Positions 1 to 9,797 of a stretch of 34,164 nt of DNA are shown here, one piece after another. The translations under genes and the position numbers were made by a program. This DNA is from Leidyana gryllorum EB-2025a (Eukaryota > Apicomplexa), in the NCBI GenBank assembly GCA_048772705.1, contig JBLWGC010000038.1:1-34164 (forward strand). Direction: 5' to 3'. The notes under the pieces are model-generated. The model saw only the letters and a program-made list of their open reading frames with translations, ran no database searches and was not told the origin of the DNA. Positions within the stretch are counted from its first letter, which is position 1. Each line of letters begins with the position of its first letter.

Positions 1-1067
1 CGAGACTTGTTTGCGACATGTTTGACACTTGTTTGCTACCTGTTTCCTACTTGCTTGCTACTTGTTTGATACTTCTTTGAAACTTGTTTGCCACATGCTT
101 TACACTTGCTTGCCACTTCGTTGCCACATCTTTCATACTTCTTTGACACTCAGTTGAGGCTTGTTCGCCACATGTTAAACACTTTTCTGCCACATATTTC
201 ACACTTGTTTGATACTCGTTTGACATGTGTTTGCCACTTCTTTGCCACATGTTTAACACTTGTTTGAAACTCCGTTGAGACTTGTTCACCACATGTTTAA
301 CACTTTTTTCCCACATGTTCCACACTTGTTTGACACTCGTTTGAAACTTGTTTGCCGCATGCTTTACACTTGCTTGCCAGTTCTTTGCCACATGTTTAAC
401 ACTTGTTTGAAACTCCGTTGAGACTTGTTCGCCACATGTTTAACACTTTTTTGCCACAACTTGTTTGATACTTCTTTGAAACTTGTTTGCCACATGCTTT
501 ACACTTGCTTGCCAGTTCTTTGCCACATGTTTAACACTTGTTTGAAACTCCGTTGAAACTTGTTCGCCACATGTTTAACACTTTTTTGCCACATGTTCCA
601 CACTTGTTTGACACTTGTTTGCGACATCTTTGGCACTTGTTTGCCACATGCTTTACACTTGCTTGCCAGTTCTTTGCCACATGTTTAACACTTGTTTGAA
701 ACTCCGTTGAGACTTGTTCGCCACATGTTTAACACTTTTTTGCCACATGTTCCCCACTTGTTTGACACTCGTTTGACACTTGTTTGCGACATCTTTGGCA
801 CTTGTTTTGCTACTTGTTTGCCACGTGTTACACACACGTTTGCCACTTGTTTCCTACATGTTTGCCACATGTTTCACACTCGTTTGACACTCGTTTGACA
901 CTTGTTTGCGACATCTTTGGCACTTGTTTTGCTACTTGTTTGCCACGTGTTACACACACGCTTGCCACTTGTTTCCTACATGTTTGCCACATGTTTCACA
1001 CTTGTTTGACACTCGTTTGACACTTGTTTGCGATATGTTTGCCACATCTTTGACACTTGTTTGCTAC
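1..1067. repeat. 11-bp-unit minisatellite, left block
   Basis: Tandem 11-bp units of the form TTTGNCACTTG / TTTGCCACATG run through this whole block with many substitutions. Higher-order periods are visible: a block beginning GCCACATGTTTAAC recurs near 244, 387, 522 and 676 (steps of about 135-154 bp), and a cleaner 122-bp block recurs near 787 and 909. Long reading frames on both strands are a by-product, because an 11-bp unit cycles through three frames and rarely makes a stop. The minus strand reads as an 11-residue repeat. I see no promoter, intron signal or non-repeat protein segment and do not call a gene. Confidence 0.9.
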
Positions 1068-1228
1068 TGTAAGCGTGTCTCCGGGGAGACCGGCACGGAC
1101 CGGCACGGAGACACAGACACGAGTTTTTAGACACACGCACGGACTTAGACTAGAACAAAAACAGATGGACTTACGAAGCGGCCGAGCGGTGCAACCGACC
1201 CTAGCAGGTAGCGCCGAGCAAGGCTACA
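1068..1228 (+). repeat. Solo LTR A (Ty3/Gypsy type)
   Basis: A 161-bp segment begins TGTAAG and ends GGCTACA, and a perfect 5-bp duplication GCTAC (1063-1067 and 1229-1233) flanks it inside the minisatellite. It carries the inverted repeat GTGTCTCC/GGAGACAC (1075-1114) found in the other LTRs here. It also carries an ATG at 1165 opening MDLRSGR, matching the gag start inside the LTRs of B and F. No internal sequence remains, so it is a solo LTR left by LTR-LTR recombination. Confidence 0.88.
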
Positions 1229-1500
1229 GCTACTTGTTTGCCACGTGTGACACACATGTTTGCCACTTGTTTGTTGCCACATGTTTCACACCTGTTTGAC
1301 ACTCGTTTGCGATATGTTTGCGACATCTTTGACACATGTTTGCCACTTGTTTGCAACATGTTTAAAACTTGTTGCGAACTTGTTTGACCCTTGCTTCGCG
1401 ACATGTTTCACACTTGTTTGCAACATGTTCCAGGCTTGTTTGACACTGGTTTCCGAGTTGTTTGACACTTGTTTCACACTTCTTTGCTACTTGATAGGTA
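1229..1500. repeat. 11-bp-unit minisatellite, right block
   Basis: This continues the same 11-bp array after solo LTR A, starting with the second copy of the GCTAC target duplication. Units become more divergent towards the right end and the array fades at about 1500. The open frames here are repeat artefacts. Confidence 0.87.
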
Positions 1501-1680
1501 CTTAAATGACACTTCTCTACAAGTCGTTTGAACTCGTACATATCGTTCCAGAGCAATTGCACGCAAGATTGATGCAATTGGTTCGTTCTACTTATCACAT
1601 CCACGATAGGTTGCTAACTATTCCATCAATAAATAAATCTCACAGAAACAATGGGTACGGGGAAGCGCCCGAGCGAAGCG
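1501..1680. other. Short unique spacer with half of a hairpin
   Basis: This is non-repetitive sequence between the minisatellite and element B, without a coding frame I trust. Its right end holds the 5' arm (1659-1670) of a GC-rich hairpin. The 3' arm lies at 10964-10974, across element B. Confidence 0.6.
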
Positions 1681-1685
1681 ACAAG

Positions 1686-1898
1686 TGTAGCCGGGATCAC
1701 CCGACTGCGGATCAGAGGTCTGTTTCCCATTGCGTAAGTCCATTGTTCGTTCACGTAAAAGTAACACTGCGTGCAGGTCGATCTATCTGTCGTGTCTGTG
1801 TCTCCTATGCCGGTCCGGCCGGTCCACGGAGACACAGACATGTTCTTGTTCCGGACCGACTATGGTCGGACGGGGTCTAGTGAGCGTGATAGGTTACA
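1686..1898 (-). repeat. 3' LTR of element B
   Basis: 213 bp; on the minus strand it runs TGTAACC...GGCTACA. It looks identical to 10747-10959 by eye. It contains the GTGTCTCC/GGAGACAC inverted repeat at 1798-1835. Confidence 0.93.
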
Positions 1899-1911
1899 CT
1901 CCTCCATCTCC
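1899..1911 (-). other. Polypurine tract of element B
   Basis: Directly before the 3' LTR the minus strand reads GGAGATGGAGGAG, an all-purine run apart from one T. This is the expected plus-strand primer site of an LTR retrotransposon. Confidence 0.7.
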
Positions 1912-2857
1912 AAATTGGTGTACGGGTTTCTGGGGTTTCTGAGATTCCACTGTTGTCGGAATTCCTGTATGAGGTCCTGGCCGTTGCCTTCAAGGACCAC
2001 CTGTGCTGGTTCCCACGTGTTGTGATTGTTCGTGTATCCGAGCCATTTGACGCGGTATTCTAATTCTCCACGTTTATTCATTCGTTCGCCTTCAATTCTT
2101 TCCATGATGTAAAGCTGGTCTGGCTGTCCTGAGTCTGTATGGTTCCTGGGGGTTCTGGTCTCTGCTGTCGGCTCAACTGGTGGTGGAGATCTGAACGGTT
2201 CCAATCTAGAGACATGGAACTTGGCCAGGATTCGCCACGATGCGGGTAAGTCGAGGGTGTAGGTGTCATTTCCTGAGACTTCAAGTACTGTGAATGGGCC
2301 GCAGAACGGTTGTGATATGTTTCGACCATTCTGTGTTGAGTCCTTGGATGGAGCAGCGTAGTATCTGTATCACGCTTCGATTCACTCTTTCTGTCAATCC
2401 GTTGGTTTGAGGGTGTTGACTGGTGCTCATTGCCAAGTTGCAGCCGAGTTCCTTCATCATAGTATTCCACATTCCGTTGACGAAGCGGACATCTCTGTCG
2501 CTTATGACTTTTCGTGGTACTCCGTGGATCTTGATGATGTTATCCATGAACAATCGAGCCGCTTCTGCGGATGAAATTGTCTTGGAGCATGGTAGTAGTC
2601 TTATGCGGCGGGTGAGTCTATCGACTACTACCATGAGATAGTCTAGTCCAGTTTCCCCATCCCGGGGTAATTCCAAAAAGTCCACTCCAACCTCGGCCCA
2701 TGGTATGGCAGGATTTCGTACTGGATGTAAGAGGCCGTAAGGTTGGTGATTCCTTTTCTTCGCTATTTGGCAGGTCTGGCATAGCCGACAATAGGTTGAC
2801 ACATCTGCGAGTAAACCTCTCCAATTGAAGATTGCTCGGATGCGACCGGCCGTCCTT
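1899..2857 (-). pseudogene. Element B pol, 3' part (integrase core and chromodomain)
   Basis: Minus-strand frames here encode the integrase zinc-finger end (CQTCQIAKKR), the catalytic core with GVDFLELP, VISDRDVRF and GLTERVNRS, and then a chromodomain with the YRVKWLGY and NTWEPA signatures. This is the continuation of element B's pol on the far side of inserted element C. It is spread over more than one frame, so it is a broken remnant. Confidence 0.88.
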
Positions 2858-3092
2858 TGTAAGGATTACACCTCTCAGATAGCTTGTGAAACCACCCTTT
2901 TTAATATGCATGACGTAACAAACCGCCCGGCCGGAGACACGGGGGGTACAAACACAGCACACGCACGCAACTAGTTAACTGGATTTACCATGACCAGACG
3001 AACCAACCGGCCCAGTATACTTCCCAGATCATTTGCCTTGAAGGCTAAGAGAACTGCCAAGGCACCGGCCCCAGAAGAACCCCAGACTTACA
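2858..3092 (+). repeat. 5' LTR of element C
   Basis: It runs TGTAAGGATTACAC to CAGACTTACA. It contains a T-rich/TTAATA stretch, a CRE-like TGACGTAA (2911-2918), the palindrome CCGGCCGG with GGAGACAC (2928-2940), and the gag start codon at 2990. It shares its start and end with solo LTR E. Confidence 0.93.
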
Positions 3093-3907
3093 CTGGTAGC
3101 AGTGACTACCCATTAGACGACGAAAGATCGACGATCGAACCGATGCCGGCCAACCAGAGTTCAATTGTCCGCAATATCAAAATGGTTACGCAACTTACCA
3201 GCTCCTTCACAGGCGCGCAAGACCCACGCTCCCACCTGGACAACCTAGAGGCTGCCTTTGACACCTTTATGGTACCAGCACAAGAACGGACCCGCATCGC
3301 CTGCGGAACACTGAAAGACTCGGCAGCAAGGTGGCTGAACGCAGTAGCCAGTGCGGAAGACATCCGGCACCTCCTGTGGACCGATTTCCGCTCGCGATTC
3401 CTCAAGGAATTCGGAACAGCGACCAGAACAGACCTAGAAGAACTAATAGACCTCAGAGCTGACCCCCAAGATCTCATGGGCTTTGTACGCCGGGTACGGG
3501 AGCTGCGCCGCGGACTCTTCACTATGGAACCAAGCGAAATCCTGCACATAATCAAACGGGCCTTACCACCACAAGAAAAAGCACTGATGATGACACGACG
3601 CCCTCAGACCATCGAGGAAGCCCTGGAATTCATAGCCGAGTTAGGGCGGGAACACACCAGAGCAATAGGCAACAACCCCAGGGTGCTTGTTGCCCGGCCG
3701 AAAGGAGTGGGCTACAACAACCCACACTCCAGGGAACACTGCCAGAAGAACGGCTTGTGTTATACCTGTGGCGAGAAAGGACACCTGGCCCCGAACTGCC
3801 CCAAACGATCACGAAACCAACGACCGGCTCTGGCCACACCCAAACGCTCTTACCCCATCACCGTGGACGAGGAAGAAGGAGCAACGAACGCGGACCAGGA
3901 TTTTTGA
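2990..3907 (+). CDS. gag: Element C Gag
   Basis: Structural polyprotein of 305 residues for the intracellular particle. The ATG at 2990 lies inside the 5' LTR, so the first 34 or so residues are LTR-encoded and the frame then runs through the PBS. The middle is a retrotransposon-type capsid region. A CCHC zinc knuckle of form CX2CX4HX4C is at residues 257-270. The frame ends just after a GGATTTT heptamer (3898-3904), where the pol frame overlaps at -1. The same N-terminal layout in B and F supports this start. Confidence 0.9.
   Translation: MTRRTNRPSILPRSFALKAKRTAKAPAPEEPQTYTGSSDYPLDDERSTIEPMPANQSSIVRNIKMVTQLTSSFTGAQDPRSHLDNLEAAFDTFMVPAQERTRIACGTLKDSAARWLNAVASAEDIRHLLWTDFRSRFLKEFGTATRTDLEELIDLRADPQDLMGFVRRVRELRRGLFTMEPSEILHIIKRALPPQEKALMMTRRPQTIEEALEFIAELGREHTRAIGNNPRVLVARPKGVGYNNPHSREHCQKNGLCYTCGEKGHLAPNCPKRSRNQRPALATPKRSYPITVDEEEGATNADQDF
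3093..3104 (+). other. Primer-binding site of element C
   Basis: One base after the LTR the sequence TGGTAGCAGTG begins. It matches 11 nt of the complement of the 3' end (with CCA) of the initiator tRNA-Met encoded at 21553-21623 and 32720-32791. It lies inside the gag frame. Confidence 0.8.
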
Positions 3908-6900
3908 AAAGAGCCCCACCTGCTCACCCAGATGTGGGGCTCCAAACGGTAGCTGACCTATTCAGGATAGGAACACAATCTAGAGCAGCGGTCACGTGGC
4001 AGATAAGAAGCCCGCAGGGCCAAACCACGGCCTTATGCCTTGTGGACACAGGCGCCGAAGTGAATATTTTGAGCCCAGACATGGCGTCATACCTCAAATT
4101 GGAGCCCGACAAGAACAACACGCTCACGCTGCACGGCATCGGACAACAGCAGAGTCAGGGTACAGTGACAGCCACACTGCTCACACAAGCTCACCACCCC
4201 TTCGACCTTTGCTTCGTAGTAGCGGACATCACACCGTACGATGCCATTCTTGGGATAGAAACAATCATGGGATTACAACTTGCCATAGGGACAGACTCCA
4301 AAGGGAAACTCACTATCTTGGAACAAGCCTCCATTCAGAAGCAAGGCCGGGACTCAATCCCTGGCCAGATACACATGGCAACAGCAGTGACACTCAAAAC
4401 CCCGATAGAGGAAGAATGGATCTTATCAGATTTCGGAGGGCTCTTCAAGCCAAATATAGCACTCCCCCCATCAAGGGGCTTCCATGACTTTGACATACAA
4501 CTGAAACCCGGAACCATACCATCATTCGACCGACCATACGCAAGTTCCGAACAAAACAAACAGGAAATGACGAGACAACTAGCGGAACTAGAAGCTCAAG
4601 GGAAAATCCAGAGGTCCAAGTCGGAATGGGGTGCCCCGTGCTTCCTGGTCCCCAAGAAGGACACGCCGACACCCCGACTTGTGATCAACTACAAGAAATT
4701 GAATGACGCAACAATCACTTACACCTACCCAATTCCTCGTGCCGATCTGGCCGCCCCCGAACTGAGGAAAGCGCGCATATTCTCCAAACTGGATCTTCAG
4801 TCTGGGTACCACCAGATACTCCTACGTGAACAATGCTATCATTTGACAGCCTTCTCCTCACCTGTGGGCAAATTTGAATGGCGGGTACTCCCCTTCGGAC
4901 TGAAGAATGCTCCCCCGGCCTTTGTGGCGTTCATCGAGGAGATCCTCCAGCCGTGGCTGGGGAGATGCGCCATCGCGTATGTTGACGACATACTTGTGTA
5001 TAGCCCATCTGTAGCTCAACACCGCGTACATCTCCGAGCGATCCTGCAGAAATTAGAAGAACATAAACTCAAAGTGCACCCGAAGAAATCCAGCTTTTTC
5101 CTCACCGAGGTAGACTTCATCGGACAGCATCTTGATCACCACGGCATCAGACCCAACCCAGAGAGGCAGAACGCGTTCAAACGTCTGAAACCACCTGCAA
5201 CAATGGGAGAACTGAGACGAGCAATTGGGGGAATGACTTACTACGCGAAATACATCCAGAAGTTTGCGGAACTAACCATACCGTTCCACGAGATCATCAA
5301 CCAACTCAAAAAACCGTCGGACAAAATTTTATGGACCACGGAAAAAGAAGAGACTTGGAACCGTCTGACGGATGCCTTCGGAACAGACCTAACCCTCCGG
5401 GTGGTAGACGATGAACTACCCTTTCATGTCACCACAGACGCTAGCAACACTGCAGTTGGGGGCACACTTGAACAATGGACGGATGGAGGTGACTCCAAAC
5501 GCATCATCGAGCATTTCAGTTGCAGGCTCACGCCAACACAGACAAACTGGGCGGTTCACGAGAGAGAGTTGTGGGCCATCCTGGCAGCGCTAAAGCGTTG
5601 GAGGCACTACCTGATGAGCCGCGACTTTTACATCCACACAGACCACAAACCCTTGGTGGTACTGCAGAAGACGAGCACAGTTCTCAGCCCGAAGGTCATA
5701 CGGTGGCTGATCAAAATCTCCCAGTACCCAGCCACCATAGACCACATCCCAGGAAAGGACAATGTCCTGGCGGACTTACTCAGCCGCGCCGGAGCCATTC
5801 AACCCAAGACAGAAGTACTCGCCACCTTTTCAGCTGAAATAGACTTCACCAAGCAACTTAAGGAGGCACTGAGGCAGGTGGAAACACCGCCCGAAGGTTT
5901 TGAACGAAACGGAGAGTGGATTCACGATGAATTTGGCCGACTATTTATACCTAATCAAGCAGACCTGAGACGTCTCGTCATCAGAGAATCCCATGACTCC
6001 ATCATCGCCGGCCACCTAGCACACGACAGGACCCTTCTGAAAGTCAGAGGACAATTCAACTGGCCGGGGGTGACCGAAGACGTTCGACAATACTGCAGAG
6101 CGTGCCCGATATGCCAGAGGTCAAAAACGAGCACATCTAAACCCCTTGGACTGTTGAACCCGATTGCCCCACCAGAGCTTCCGTGGCAGGAACTATCGAT
6201 TGATCTACTGAAGCTTCCACCGGAAACGAACGGAGCTCCCGATTGCGTGATGAGTGTAATTGACAGACTGACGCGGAGACTACTCCTAGAGCCGTGCTAT
6301 ATCACCGCAACGGCGAAAGACTGCGCCAACATACTCATGAATAGAGTCGTTAGGGAACACGGATTCCCATCGGTCATAGTATGTGACAGGGACTCGCGGT
6401 GGCTCAACGAGCTGTGGAAGCGACTTTGCGAATCAGCCGCGATCACTCTGAAAGCCACTACTGCAGCACACCCTCAAACTAACGGGCTACTGGAAAGGGG
6501 ACACCGAACTGTCATCCAAATGCTTCGTTGTGTGTGCGAGGACGTGGGCCCCAGATGGACCACTCGACTAGCCGCCATCGAATTTGCGTACAACGCAATG
6601 CCAAATGCGTCAACAGGTATAAGTCCTTTCGAAGCGGAGAGAGGATACATCCCCAAGATCCCTCTCAATCTCGGACTTGACCCCGGGCCCACCGCGGAAC
6701 TCACGCTACACTCACAGTCGATCAGCATAATGCAGGACCGCATCCGACAGGCTCAGTCCAAACAGAAACTCGCGTACGACCGCCACAGGGCCAACGAATC
6801 GTTCGAGGTCGGAGAACTAGTCCTTCTCAGGACCCAGGGACTTAAGGGAGGACCCCGACACAAACTAACGAAAGCGTACATGGGACCAGTCAGAGTGAAA

Positions 6901-7263
6901 CGAGTATTAGAGACCGACGTATACGAGCTAGCGATGCCACAAGCCTGGCAGGGCCTGAATAAGTTCCATATATCCAGACTCAAGAAATACACTGGCGGCG
7001 AAGAAGAGGAAGCAGGGGAGATATTCCAAATGGAGAAGGTACTGGCTCAGAGCAACGACCGACATGGACTACGATTCCTCATAAAGTGGACAGATTACCC
7101 ACACGAGCAGGCCACATGGGAACCGGCCCACAACGTACTTGACGCCGATGCGCTAGATCTCATCATTGCATACAGAGAAGAGTGGAATCGAACGAAACGG
7201 GGGGTACCTTTCACAGACGAAGAACTATCAGGTCAAGATCTAATGGCGAGGGGAGGAGTGTAA
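3757..7263 (+). CDS. pol: Element C Pol polyprotein
   Basis: The frame is open from 3757, overlapping the end of gag at -1; Pol is most likely made by frameshifting at GGATTTT (3898-3904) rather than from the first ATG. Counting from 3757: aspartic protease with DTG at 97-99; reverse transcriptase with YVDD at 408-411; RNase H with TDAS around D561; integrase HHCC finger about 746-786 and DDE core about 814-925; chromodomain about 1090-1145 (FLIKWTDY, ATWEPA). The chromodomain places it among chromoviruses, whose chromodomains guide integration to marked chromatin. The stop TAA is formed by the first bases of the 3' LTR (TGTAA). About 1168 residues, normal for the family. Confidence 0.93.
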   Translation: MLYLWRERTPGPELPQTITKPTTGSGHTQTLLPHHRGRGRRSNERGPGFLKRAPPAHPDVGLQTVADLFRIGTQSRAAVTWQIRSPQGQTTALCLVDTGAEVNILSPDMASYLKLEPDKNNTLTLHGIGQQQSQGTVTATLLTQAHHPFDLCFVVADITPYDAILGIETIMGLQLAIGTDSKGKLTILEQASIQKQGRDSIPGQIHMATAVTLKTPIEEEWILSDFGGLFKPNIALPPSRGFHDFDIQLKPGTIPSFDRPYASSEQNKQEMTRQLAELEAQGKIQRSKSEWGAPCFLVPKKDTPTPRLVINYKKLNDATITYTYPIPRADLAAPELRKARIFSKLDLQSGYHQILLREQCYHLTAFSSPVGKFEWRVLPFGLKNAPPAFVAFIEEILQPWLGRCAIAYVDDILVYSPSVAQHRVHLRAILQKLEEHKLKVHPKKSSFFLTEVDFIGQHLDHHGIRPNPERQNAFKRLKPPATMGELRRAIGGMTYYAKYIQKFAELTIPFHEIINQLKKPSDKILWTTEKEETWNRLTDAFGTDLTLRVVDDELPFHVTTDASNTAVGGTLEQWTDGGDSKRIIEHFSCRLTPTQTNWAVHERELWAILAALKRWRHYLMSRDFYIHTDHKPLVVLQKTSTVLSPKVIRWLIKISQYPATIDHIPGKDNVLADLLSRAGAIQPKTEVLATFSAEIDFTKQLKEALRQVETPPEGFERNGEWIHDEFGRLFIPNQADLRRLVIRESHDSIIAGHLAHDRTLLKVRGQFNWPGVTEDVRQYCRACPICQRSKTSTSKPLGLLNPIAPPELPWQELSIDLLKLPPETNGAPDCVMSVIDRLTRRLLLEPCYITATAKDCANILMNRVVREHGFPSVIVCDRDSRWLNELWKRLCESAAITLKATTAAHPQTNGLLERGHRTVIQMLRCVCEDVGPRWTTRLAAIEFAYNAMPNASTGISPFEAERGYIPKIPLNLGLDPGPTAELTLHSQSISIMQDRIRQAQSKQKLAYDRHRANESFEVGELVLLRTQGLKGGPRHKLTKAYMGPVRVKRVLETDVYELAMPQAWQGLNKFHISRLKKYTGGEEEEAGEIFQMEKVLAQSNDRHGLRFLIKWTDYPHEQATWEPAHNVLDADALDLIIAYREEWNRTKRGVPFTDEELSGQDLMARGGV
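3898..3904 (+). promoter_or_regulatory. Putative -1 ribosomal frameshift heptamer, element C
   Basis: In the gag frame the bases read G GAT TTT immediately before the gag stop. This fits the X XXY YYZ rule loosely and is the heptamer type known from some plant viruses. The same heptamer stands at the gag-pol overlap in B, F and G. Function is inferred. Confidence 0.65.
7247..7258 (+). other. Polypurine tract of element C
   Basis: GAGGGGAGGAG stands directly before the 3' LTR; it also codes for the last residues of Pol. Confidence 0.75.
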
Positions 7264-7493
7264 GGATTACACCTCTCAGATAGCTTGTGAAACCACCCTT
7301 TTTAATATGCATGACGTAACAAACCGCCCGGCCGGAGACACGGGGGGTACAAACACAGCACACGCACGCAACTAGTTAACTGGATTTACCATGACCAGAC
7401 GAACCAACCGGCCCAGTATACTTCCCAGATCATTTGCCTTGAAGGCTAAGAGAACTGCCAAGGCACCGGCCCCAGAAGAACCCCAGACTTACA
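7259..7493 (+). repeat. 3' LTR of element C
   Basis: 235 bp, indistinguishable by eye from 2858-3092. Its first bases TGTAA supply the pol stop codon. The frame opening at 7391 is the LTR copy of the gag start and is not a gene. Confidence 0.93.
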
Positions 7494-9797
7494 CCTTTCT
7501 GGTCCCATGTGTCCCGCCCACAGTGACTGGTGGTTATCTCGAATTATTCGTTCGATCAAATCCGTGTCTGGTGGTACCTCTATGGTGCCGTCGTTAGTCA
7601 CAGGTACTCCTTCAATCCACTCGATTGGCCCACACTTGCCCTCTTGACCTTTATGCTCTTTCCATTTCATCACCAGTTCATTGTTCAAGTCTCCGTGTGG
7701 GGACCCTGCCTCTACCTGCTCCGTAGCTATGGCATCTTCCCTTTCTCTGTCATTGTCTTGTGTTGTCCCCGCCCGTTCCACGTTGTGTACTTGTCCGTAG
7801 GCCCGGTCGTTGGTCGCCTTCCTCTGTATCGGTCTGGATAGCAAGTCAGCTACTATGTTCCGGGCGCCTGGTATGTACTGAATATCCAAATCCATTTCGC
7901 TCAACGTTGTGAGCCACCTATACTGTCTATCGGACAGGTGGGACTGTTTCATTAGGTGGACGAGTGGCTTATGGTCCGTGAGCACTTTCACTCGTCGCCC
8001 TATGAGCCAGTGTCTCCACTGTTTGCAAGCGTGAACGATCGCGAGCAATTCCCGCTCATGTACTGGATATCTTGTTTCTGCCGGAAGCAGTGTCCTAGAT
8101 GAGAACTCAATGGGTTTGGGTCCATCTGGGGTTTCTTCTTCAAGCACTGCTCCTATAGCAGTAAGGCTGGCATCCGTCGAAAGTCGGAGGCTGTTACTCT
8201 CAGCCGCCAGAAAACGTAGAGTTGGGGCTTCCCTGAGTGCCTTCTTCAGCTCGTTGATACTACCTGTGATCCCTTCTGACGTGGGGAGGGGGCTGTTGGG
8301 GCCTTGGATTCCTTTCATTGCTTTGTAAATCGGTTCCGCTTTGTGGGCAAAATTATTGATGAATCTTCTATAATAATTAAACATTCCGAGCACTCTCTGT
8401 GCCTCTCTGAGTGTAGTCGGACTGCCGATTGCGTCCAAGTCGGCCATTCGTGTCTGCATGGGAGTGATGCCTTCCTGAGAGATTCTGTGCCCCAGAAAGG
8501 TAACTTCGTCCTTAAAAAAATGTGATTTGCGAGGATGTACTATCAACTGATTTTCTCGTATCCGTGTCAGCACGTCGTATAAGTGTGCTTTATGTTGTTC
8601 CCGGTCTTTGGAATAGACTAGAACGTCATCCAAATAAACAAAGACCGAGATTCCTATCAAGTCGCGGAATATGCGTTGCATAAGGCTCATGAAGGTAGGT
8701 GGCGCGTTCATAAGCCCGTTGGGCATCACGCACCACTCGAATTTGCCCCATGGGGTGGCAAAGGCAGTGAGGTGAATTGCTGATTCCTTCATCCTGATTT
8801 GGTAGTAGCCGCTCTTCAGGTCTAAGGTGGAGAAACAAGTTGCTCCGTTCAAGGCTTGGATGGCTTCATCGATCGAAGGTAAGGGAGAGGCGATTCGAAC
8901 TGATTCGGTGTTCAGGCGGCGGAAGTCACAAACGAGTCGGGGAACGGCCGTGTCCTTTTTAGGGACAAAGAGGCATGGTGAGGACCAGCTGGAACTGCTG
9001 GGCCTAATGCGTTTCAATCGCAGCAGTTCAAGGATTTGAGCCCTCATTTGTGCGACATGTTTCTGCGGGATCTTGTAAGCGGATCGTGCAAAGGGTGTGG
9101 TGTCTGGGTGTTTCAGTATAATGTCGTGGTCGATGTGTTGGCGTCGGGGTGGTAGTGCTCCTGTGTCCGTGAATACTGTCTGGAAGTCCTCCTTTATCCA
9201 CTGCTCGGTTTGTGGCATATCTATTCTTTGTACGATCGGTTCGGGTACCATCGCCTCTGTATTGTGGCACTCCCCACAATTCGTTTTCACCCACTCCTCC
9301 TGTGTTGTGTTCATAACTGGTATCACATAGTTCTCCACCAGGCATAGTTTCCCGGACCCGTTGTCCCCGAGGGTGAGTCGAAGTTGGATGATGGTCGATG
9401 TGGACACAATTATGTCGTATGTCAATGTCTCTAGGATCAAGCAGTTGATGCTAATTTGTTGCCCTGCCGGGGTTCGGATTTCCACCTGTGTCTCTTCGTG
9501 TGCTACCGTCTTCACGGCTCCTATTCCTGTAAGTTCTGTTGAGATCGGATATCGTTGGAGGTTCAGGTGACTGGTTAGCCTTTCAGATATACAATTAGTG
9601 TCACTTCCAGTATCGACCAAGACCCATATTGCTTTGGCGCCTCCTTGCCTGTTCGGATTGCGAGCTGTCCATTGTGCCCTCAGAGGTGGGTGGGGTCCAG
9701 TAGCTCCTCCTGGACGCTGACCTCCGTGTCGTCCAGGTCGGTCGTAAAATCCTGGTTTTCGATGTTGAACGTTCGGCCGTTCCGGTTCCTTTGCCAC
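7494..9797 (-). CDS. pol: Element B Pol, 5' part (protease, RT, RNase H, start of integrase)
   Basis: A minus-strand frame overlaps gag by -1. In order it has an aspartic protease (WVLVDTGSDTN), reverse transcriptase (FVPKKDTAVPRLV, FVYLDDVLVYSK), RNase H (STDASLTAIGAV, HERELLAIVHACKQW) and the first residues of the integrase zinc finger (DNHQSLWAGHMGPER). There it meets the 3' LTR of nested element C and ends. The RT is closer to that of F and D than to C, whose motif is YVDDILVY. Confidence 0.92.

Larger units (their letters stand above)
2858..7493 (+). mobile_element. Element C: Ty3/Gypsy chromovirus, looks whole, nested in B
   Basis: Two 235-bp LTRs (2858-3092, 7259-7493) are identical by eye and flanked by a 4-bp duplication CCTT (2854-2857, 7494-7497). 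Between them lie a PBS, an open gag, an overlapping open pol with protease, RT, RNase H, integrase and chromodomain, and a purine tract. It lies in the opposite orientation to host element B and cuts its pol. Both reading frames are open and the LTRs do not differ, so it is a very recent insertion and possibly still mobile. Confidence 0.95.

Noticed and set aside
47-1604. Several overlapping open frames of 60-124 residues on both strands as genes
   Set aside because: They are generated by the 11-bp tandem repeat and run through solo LTR A; both strands are open at once and no non-repeat domain is present.
7391-7597. A second gag-like gene start on the plus strand
   Set aside because: It is the 3' LTR copy of element C's gag start running into host element B; an LTR duplicate, not a gene.
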